Source: Camellia lanceoleosa (Eukaryota > Streptophyta > Magnoliopsida > Ericales > Theaceae). From it: DNA of 64,000 bases. Both the position numbers and the translations under genes were made by a program. The stretch lies in contig CM045758.1 in assembly GCA_025200525.1 (NCBI GenBank), positions 4,406,858 through 4,470,857 of the forward strand, in the 5' to 3' direction. Positions 57,000 through 64,000 of the stretch are shown here, in pieces (the first letter of the stretch is position 1; each line of letters starts with the position of its first letter). The notes below the pieces were generated by a model. It saw nothing but the letters and a program-made list of their open reading frames with translations. It ran no database searches and was not told where the DNA came from.

Positions 57000-57290
57000 G
57001 AACAATCTTATTCTTCAAATAAAGACTCAATTGTTTAAAAACGAAACATTAAGAATCAACATGACTTTTCCAATTTATGGAATAAAGTTGACAATTCTGG
57101 CTGATATCATTTAAAATTAGTGCTTCGAATTTAACAACCTCATCCTTCGAACCTGGACTCGATTGATTTTAATGAAACACCAAAGGAACTAACATGACTT
57201 TTCCAATTTATGGAATAAAGTTGACAGTTTTGGCTGATATCATTTAGAATTAGTGCTTCGAATTTAACAATCTCACTCTTCAAAGCTTGT
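57000..57290. repeat. 133-bp tandem duplication between the two antisense genes
   Basis: AACATGACTTTTCCAATTTA begins at 57058 and again at 57191. The copies share ATGGAATAAAGTTGACA and TTAGTGCTTCGAATTTAACA. The left flank (57000-57050) is part of a third copy. It lies in the presumed promoter region of the 57876 gene. Confidence 0.8.
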
Positions 57291-57550
57291 TTTAATTATA
57301 AACCAATCATATGCTCATGGTTAATATAGCCAACCAATTTTAAATTGACCAATTTTGCTTCGAAGAGTAGTCTATGCTGTCTTAGTTCAAAAGACAATCT
57401 CCTTTTGTATATATACCAACCAACTATTGGTTTTGATGTTTCGAACAACAATTCACCTCCTTAAGGGGCCTAAGTTTTGCTCCGAAGGACTTCACTTCCT
57501 GAAGTAAACAAATACTTGAGCATCTTTGCATCCTTAAGTATGGAATGTGC

Positions 57551-57645
57551 TTTGAAGCCGGCTTCTCTGTTTCAAAGCCGATGTTACTTGAATTTTTGGC
57601 GCCAAAATCTGGTTTCGAAGCCAAATATCTTACTTCAAAGCTAGT
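57551..57645. repeat. Two 20-bp spaced pairs of TTCGAAG-type words upstream of the antisense gene
   Basis: TTTGAAGCCG at 57551 and TTCAAAGCCG at 57571, then TTCGAAG at 57614 and TTCAAAG at 57634. Both pairs are exactly 20 bp apart. They lie 230-330 bp upstream of the ATG at 57876. Confidence 0.75.
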
Positions 57646-57875
57646 CTCAGCATCTGGCTGTGTCTTTTCCCTCCAAAAGTGTCAATATTGAAGGAAACTC
57701 TTTGTATTCGTACTTTTAGTACTTAACAACTTACGCAATATATTTTTCAAACACAAAAAAGCTTTTAAAACCCTTTTGTTTCGTGCTCTGAAATCACTTG
57801 CTCTTCAACACACAAACCCTCATCAGTCTTCCACTTCTCTCTACTCCCTTCTTCACTTTCTAAAGCGTACTATCA

Positions 57876-60800
57876 ATGGCTTCTTCTTCACCAAAAGTGC
57901 CAGTCATAGAGCGTGTGGGCTCATCTGTGGCTTTGAAAAGGCACATTGATGTAGAATGTGAGAAGTATAAGGCTAGGGAGAAAAGCGCTATCGACGGGCG
58001 TATCTTTGTCCTTCGCCACAGGAACCAACAAGAGTACGTGCTCGGACCTATTTTCAAGGAGATCCTTACTGAGCTCCTAACCCTATATCCTTGTCTGGAG
58101 AACCAATGTCTCCTTTATGAAGGTGGTCTAGACTGGAGGAACTGGAGAATCAATCGCCCTCACCGATGCTGGCCCACGGTGAGACCGGAGTGGCAAGAAT
58201 GGTATGACCGGATTGTCTCTGCTAGGACACTGGATCTTCAGAAGCTCTGCCTTCTCGATGCTCTCCGACTATCTAGGGTAACTATCTCAGAGGACCCTTT
58301 CTTGGTTCCTACTGCCTTATGTTTTTGGAACCCTATCTTTAATTTCTTGCAATTTAGATGTGGGATGATGGCCCCTACTGTTCTTGACATTTGCCATCTA
58401 TTAGGATTATCCCCTATTGGTATCCCCATTACACCAGATTTCCCTGACTTAGCAGTCCCTTTCTTCCTCCCCTCTCTGAACTCATCTTACAGTGATTTTG
58501 TTACAGCTAAGAATAAAAGAGAGGGCCCGGTAACTGATAGAGAATTCTTTTCCTTCTTATTATATTGGCTTTGCAAATTCCTCTTCTGCACTTCTTCCCA
58601 AAGAATCATGCCTGAATTTGCCCCTCTTGCCAAAGCCTTTGTTTTGCAAAAAAAGGTAGCCTTAGCCCCATATGTTCTAGGCCATGTATATAGAGTTTGT
58701 TCCCTCTTTTGTGAAAAACCCTTAGATGCTAATCAAGGGGGGCCATTTTGGATGCTTCAGCTTTGGCTTTTCGCCTATTTTACTGAATTGCAATCCAAAT
58801 GCCTTAAATTTTCTGGGCTACACTCTCTTACCCATGGCATAAGACTGGCCAATGCTTCACTTTATCCTTCTACTTTTGCCTTTTACTTCTCTTTCTTCCA
58901 TCAACTACCAGCTGCCCTTCCTACTCATTGTTTCCGCCCCTTCGAACCCAGCATTGGTACAACTTGGTTGAGTAATTTCCTAAGTGATAGGCTCTGCATC
59001 TCGCCTGCTTACAAGGATATATGGGCTTCCTTTCTGATTTCTAGAGAGTTATTTATCGGGACCACAAATCCCAGAGCTTATAAATGCATAGCTGAGCCTT
59101 ATTGTCCTGCTTAATTTGTTAGACAATTTGGCCTCACACAAGGAGTCCCAATACCTCTCTGCAGCAACACCAATCTGAGCCTTACTAGGAGAGATTTGAA
59201 GGTTCGGAGGTCGAGGTTAGAAGAAGCAACCTTCAAATTTATAGATGACTTGGCCAATTTTGAGTATACCCTTTTCATTCCCCAAGGTATCGTATTGAAG
59301 AGATACCAAAATTGGTGTGTAAGCAATATGGAAGTCTATTTGGCCATTTCACCTCAAAACCTGCTAAAAGTGTTAGATGTGCCCAAGTCCAAGGGAGTTG
59401 GAGTTGTCATTTCTTCCACTGTTTCAGTTGCAGTGCCTGCTACAACTCAGTCCACTCCTGCTGCCTCAACTTCTCTTAAAGTCACTCGGGCTGCTTCGAA
59501 GAAAGGTATATACCTTTGTTCTCTTCCCTTCGACTTTTCTATAATGCTTGTTATCTTATTCTTAATTCTTCTTCTGTGAAGGTGGTCGACAGCAAAAGAA
59601 GAGAAGACTCCTTGAGCTAGAAAAAGAAATATCTGAGGTTCAAGTAGAAGAAGAAGAAGAAGATCAAGAGCAGGAGTCTCCCTTGAAAAGGAGGAAAAAA
59701 GTGATTGACTTGGTTCAACAGAAAACAGCTGCTAGAGAGGTAGAAGAGGAGCCCTTTTCTAGGGAATCTGAAGAAATTGAGAAGGAAATCGACAAGGAGC
59801 CGACAATACCAATACAGAGGAAAAAGAGAAGAAAAATAACTGTCTCTCCTTCTGATTTCGTCGAAGACTCTGATTCCGAGACCATTGCCGAAGACCTGGT
59901 TGAAGATCCTGTCCACGAAGCAGCTGTTAAGGCCGTAGAACAAGAGTATTCCAAGGCCATAATTGTCTTTGAGATGGCCGAGAAGAGACGGCAGCAACAA
60001 TTTCTAAGAGATGAGGTTGCTGCTGCTGGCGCACTACAAAGGAAAGCTGCAAGAAGGCAACAGACCGCCGAACATTACTCCCTTCGCAGTTCTCCGATTA
60101 GTGCCAGCACTTCTGGAACAAGTAATTTCTTTCATACCTCAATTCTTTACTTGTCAAATTTTTAATATCGATACTTGACATTACTTTATATTTCTTTCTT
60201 TGTAGCAATAACCACTGAGCCTATCCCTCAATTTACTTCTCTTTCAAGCCTTGCTCCTCCTTCCAAGGAAATTCCAATTGCCACATCTCCTTCGAAGACA
60301 ACTAATTCCCCAATTAAGGGTGCTGGTAGTTCTCCAACTCATAATTCATCACCTTTGCCTACTTCCAGCCCCTCCTCGCTTGATTCATTGGTGGCTAGGA
60401 CTATAGAGACTGCCAAAAATGCTCCATCTATTTCCCCTATCCCTATGTAGTCCTCTGTGCCTTCCACCACAACTCTCTCTGCGCCCCTCATGTCTATGGA
60501 GGAGGTTGACGTCTTCGAAGCAAGACTAGCAAGTCTCTTCGACGTACCCTCTACCTCTCCAACATTGAATGTTGAAGCTGAACCATTAGTTCTGGCTGAC
60601 TCCCTGTTGGAAATTTTTGAGAGCCCTTCTTCCTCTAGCAGCAAACCTTCTACACCTTTGATAGATCTGGACACATGCTTAGAACTGTTGATTTCTTTTT
60701 CAAGGATCCCCTTCGAGGCTCTGCAAAGGCCTATAATCAGAAATGGGTCCCTCCAATGCTGCAAAATTGCTGAGCAGTCTGGCATGAATGTTTCAAGTCA

Positions 60801-61206
60801 TCTATCTCAGGCAGCAGCTACTATCGATTTCTACATCAGCATTAGTCGTGCTGCTAAGGCTACGGATGAGAAACTGGCTAGGGATCAGAGCTTTGTTTCC
60901 CAAGTGCATGCCGAAGTGTCAAATTTAAAAGAACAACACTCATCTGCCTCCCTTTTCTGGGTCCAGCTGCTGGAAAGGAAAGCTCAGCTTGAAGAGGAGT
61001 TGTCTACAGTGAATCAAGCCTTAGTCCGAACTGACACCAAATTGCAAATCACCAACCAAGGACTGGCTGATCGAAAGGAAGAGATGGCCACAACTATTCA
61101 ACTGGTTTCATCACTTAGCAATAGGAAATCTATTGTAAAAGAACAACTAACACACTGTAATAATTTTTGGGCCAATTTGTGGCAGAATGTACTTAATTCT
61201 TTATGA
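57876..61206 (+). pseudogene. Antisense three-exon gene of the Tat element, plant-mobile-domain-like protein, with two stops
   Basis: Exons are 57876-59505, 59582-60121 and 60206-61206. The frame is open across both GT-AG introns except for TAA at 59112 and TAG at 60448, each one C to T step from a Gln codon. The product would be about 1,050 residues. Residues 1-420 resemble the plant mobile domain / aminotransferase-like family (WNPIFNFLQFRCGMMAPTVLDICHLLGLSPIG, shown as two parts: WNPIFNFLQF and LDICHLLGLSP). Exon 2 is Lys/Glu-rich with basic KKRRLL and KRRKK motifs. Exon 3 has a Ser/Pro-rich stretch and a coiled-coil-like end (60900-61130). A CT-rich leader precedes the ATG. Extra ORFs with a domain shared with DNA transposons are reported for Tat elements. 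The gene lies tail to tail with pol (54 bp gap). Confidence 0.75.
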
Positions 61207-61260
61207 AAAAGTAAATTTTTGTCTATCATTTGAGCAGTCTTATGTTCTTTTGTTTAGTGT

Positions 61261-64000
61261 TTATTTTATTCCTTGTGTCTCCCAAATGGTTGGAAAATAG
61301 GGCTTCAAATATCTGTCATTAATCTTTTTGGGATGTACATAACCATTCAAATTTCTCAAATGGTATGCTCCAAAAGGCAGAACTCTATGAATTTGATATG
61401 GTCCCTCCCAGTTAGGTGACCGTTTACCAAACTTATGGCTTTTAATTCCTATTGGGAGTATTGTTTTCCATACCAAATCACCTTCATCAAAGCCAATGTA
61501 TTTGAATTTCTTATTATAATTCTTGGCTGCTTTCCTCTTTTGGAAAAGAATGCTATTTAATGCCAAAATTTTGGCTTCATCTATACCTTCTAACTCCAAG
61601 CACATACTTTGATGGTACTGCTCAGGATCTAACTGATCTTGACATCCTACCCTCAAAGATTTAACATTAATCTCAACAGGTAGTACTGCATCATGCCCAT
61701 ATACTAAGGCATAAGGAGTGACTCCTGTGCTTGACCTAGGGGAAGTTCTGTAAGCCCATAAAACATCCAACAACAGGTTATGCCAATCCCTGGGATTATC
61801 TTCCACAACCTTTCGTATTCCCTTTTTCAAGGACTTATTGGATGATTTAGCTTGACCATTGGCTTGTTCATAATAGGGTGTGGAATTAACAAGGCTAATT
61901 CCAAACTCTGCCACAAAAGACTTCACCATTTTCCCATCGAACACAGTCCCATTATCCACAGTTATGGTTTGTGGGATGCCAAATCTATGGATCAAATCTT
62001 TAATGAACCCAATGACTTCTGTCTGGTCTACAGCCTTGTATGGCTTGGCTTCGACCCACTTGGTAAAGTAATCAGTGGCCACTAGAATGAAACAATGATG
62101 CTTCGAAGAATGTGGGTGTATTTTTCCCATCATATCCATGGCCCATCCTCTGAATGGCCAAGGCTTCACTACTACATGTAGATCAGTTATGGGCACATGT
62201 CTTATTGTGCCATGCTTTTGGCATGCTTGGCAACCCTTTGCATATTCTATGCAGTCTTTAAGGATAGTTGGCCAATAGTAGGAATGTCTTCAAAGCAACC
62301 ACCTTATTTTTACACCAGGCTAATGAGCACCACAGATGCCTTTATAAACCTCAGTCATAGCTGTTAATGCTTCTTTTGGGCTTAAGCATTCCAGCAATAA
62401 ACCATCTCCCCCCCCCCCCCTTTTGTAGAGAGCATTACCATATATCATGTATTGCATAGACTGCAATTTAATTTTCCTGCTGGCCTTCGAAGATAGACCA
62501 GCCAAGTACTGCATTATTGGATGCCTCCAATCTTGTTCTTGCAAGTCATTATGATTGACTTCCAAGACCACATTTCTTTTATTCAAAGGTTGTATTAATC
62601 TCTGATATGTTGTTTGGCTTATGTCCCTTTGGGCATTATCCCTTCTCTTGAAATTCGAAGCTTTCTGAGCTACATCATTGGCTCTATTATTCAAGAATCT
62701 TGGGACATGAGTTACATTTGCTATCTAGAATTGAGAAAGTAAATGTAATACAACAACATAGTATGGCAAAATACTTATGCTCTGACATTTGAAAATCCCT
62801 TTCACTTGGTTAACCACCAATTGAGAGTCCCCAAATATGTCAACTGCATGTACTTGTAACCCAATAAGAATTTCCAATCCCACTATTAAGGCTTCATATT
62901 CAGCCTGGTTATTAGAACAGGTAGCTTCATCCACTCTGAAACCATGTGTGGTTTCTACCCCTTGTGGAGACTTGATCACAATACCAATTCCAATTACACC
63001 ATTGGCTTTCGATCCATCGAACCACATCTGCCACGGCTCAACACTAGCCATGTCAAGTTCCATTGTCTTTTGGTTCTCTGTTTGAGATGGATGGTCTGCC
63101 AGAAAATTGGCTAAAACTTGCCCTTTTACTGCCCTTTGAGGGACATATTCTAGATAAAATTCTGATAAGGCTAGTATCCACTTGCCAATTCTTCCCCTCA
63201 ACATAGGTCTAGATAACCAAATCTGTGGTTGCAATTACCAAGACAGTTGTAGGCAAAAATAATATCTTAATTTCATTGCAGCAAAATACAAAGCAAGACA
63301 CAGTTTTTCAACAGCTAAATATTTACATTCACAAGAATTTAGAAACCTACTAAGGTAATAAACAGCTTGCTCCTTGCCTTCTTCATTGTCTTAGGCCAAA
63401 AAGGCTCCCAATGAATCTTCTGCTGCAGCTATGTACAACTTCAAGGGCTTATTACCCTTTGGTGGCATCAGCACCGGAGGATTGGCCAAGTAGGCTTTGA
63501 TGCCTTCAAAAGCAATTTGATGCTCTGCTGTCCACACAAATTCCTCTTCATCTTTAAGCCTTAACAAGGAAGAAAATACTTTAGTTTTCCCTGCAGTGTT
63601 AGAAATGAACCTTCGAAGAAAGTTAACATGTCCAAGGAACCTTTGTAATTCTTTCTTACTTGATGGAGGCCTGGCTTCAATAATGGCTTTGGCTTTATTC
63701 TGATCAATCTGTATTCCTTTCTTATGCACTACATAACCCAAGAAGTTTCCAGATGATACACCAAAAGCACATTTAAGAGGACTGAGTTTCAACTTGAACT
63801 TCCTCATTCTTTCAAAAACTGCTTCTAAATAAAGCAGATGCTCCTCCATGGACTGGGATTTCACTACAATGTCATCAATATAACACTCTAAATACCCTCC
63901 AATGAGGTCATGAAAGATAGTGTTCATAGCCCTCTGATATGTAGCCCCAGCATTCTTCAGGCCAAATGGCATTTTAACCCATTTGAAGGTGCCAATATTT
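61261..64000 (-). pseudogene. Tat-lineage pol (reverse transcriptase, RNase H regions, integrase), broken and cut by the window edge
   Basis: One minus-strand frame holds the reverse transcriptase C-terminal half with ECYIDDIVVKS (about 63857-63889) and the RT-linked RNase H region (63390-63550). A second, archaeal-type RNase H follows, with WFDGSKANG, NNQAEYEALIVGLE and IFGDSQLVVNQV (62785-63040). The integrase has ATDYFTKW, VDNGTVFDG and NGQAKSSNK (61820-62090) and a GDLVWKT...PNWEGPYQI tail. A dual RNase H is typical of the Tat lineage. Stops lie at 63388, 62722 and 62317, each one transition from Gln. A local double frame change near 63205-63260 also adds a stop at 63235. The integrase catalytic Glu is Lys (codon 61846-61848), so this copy is inactive. 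The 5' part lies beyond the window. Confidence 0.95.

Noticed and set aside
57860..58429. Minus-strand frames opposite the antisense gene at 57876
   Set aside because: Shadows of the 412-codon plus-strand frame, which has protein-like composition and family features.
1..64000. tRNA, rRNA, snRNA or microRNA genes
   Set aside because: None recognised by eye; the primer-binding-site words match tRNA 3' ends but are not tRNA genes. A covariance-model scan would be decisive.

Overview
The window is nuclear DNA of a flowering plant, most likely a eudicot. It shows AT-rich non-coding sequence, GT-AG introns and plant-type retrotransposons and transposons. I see no rRNA, tRNA, CRISPR array or bacterial-type operon. 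The species cannot be named from the sequence. Almost everything recognisable is a nested pile of decayed mobile elements. The only hint of an ordinary host gene is a possible promoter and first exon on the minus strand at about 470-1600.

Layout. 1-2500: AT-rich DNA, a possible minus-strand gene start and a foldback element. 2502-12731: a 621-bp tandem duplication split by one solo LTR (3322-7336) and followed by a second (7525-12731). Both are very long (4.0 and 5.2 kb) and resemble Ogre/Tat LTRs. 12732 to about 29700: one giant Mutator-like element. It carries a mudrA-type transposase on + (12907-18734, with an intron) and a convergent Ulp1-like cysteine protease gene on - (19552-25847 and beyond). 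It is broken up by a 1.5-kb palindromic transposon in the transposase intron and by three solo LTRs (16397-18708, 19666-21866, 25848-28407). 31578-36549: a CACTA-type element holding a small spliced gene of unknown function. 36553-37649: an LTR fragment. 38165-44203: two more Ogre-like LTRs, the first still followed by its primer binding site. 44204-50201: a mosaic chromovirus with integrase, chromodomain, polypurine tract and 3' LTR. 50202-54240: AT-rich DNA with small foldback elements. 54240-64000: a Tat-lineage Ty3/gypsy element on the minus strand, running off the right edge. Its pol has reverse transcriptase, two RNase H regions and integrase. Two extra genes lie antisense to pol; one has three exons and a plant-mobile-domain-like protein. 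Its 790-bp LTR is flanked by a polypurine tract on one side and a primer binding site on the other.

The most unusual signal crosses element boundaries. LTRs of at least three unrelated families contain short words repeated with a centre spacing of 20 bp, sometimes 21. Many of the words are palindromic or dyad-like. Each LTR has its own word: CTCGAG in the LTRs at 19666, 25848 and 47806, GGCCGG in the LTR at 3322, GACCA in the LTR at 7525, CCCGRCC in the LTR at 38165, and TTCGAAG or TCGAACTG in the Tat element. In the Ogre-like LTRs the words occur in two clusters, one upstream of the TATA box and one 1.5-3.5 kb downstream. Palindromic repeat clusters upstream of the TATA box are known in plant Sireviruses (Ty1/copia). 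I do not know of a description of this shared 20-bp grammar in Ty3/gypsy LTRs.

The elements are mostly dead. Coding regions carry in-frame stops, nearly all one transition away from CAA, CAG, CGA or TGG, which fits decay of methylated cytosines. Insertion order can often be read: removing an LTR and one target-site copy restores the reading frame of the gene it hit.
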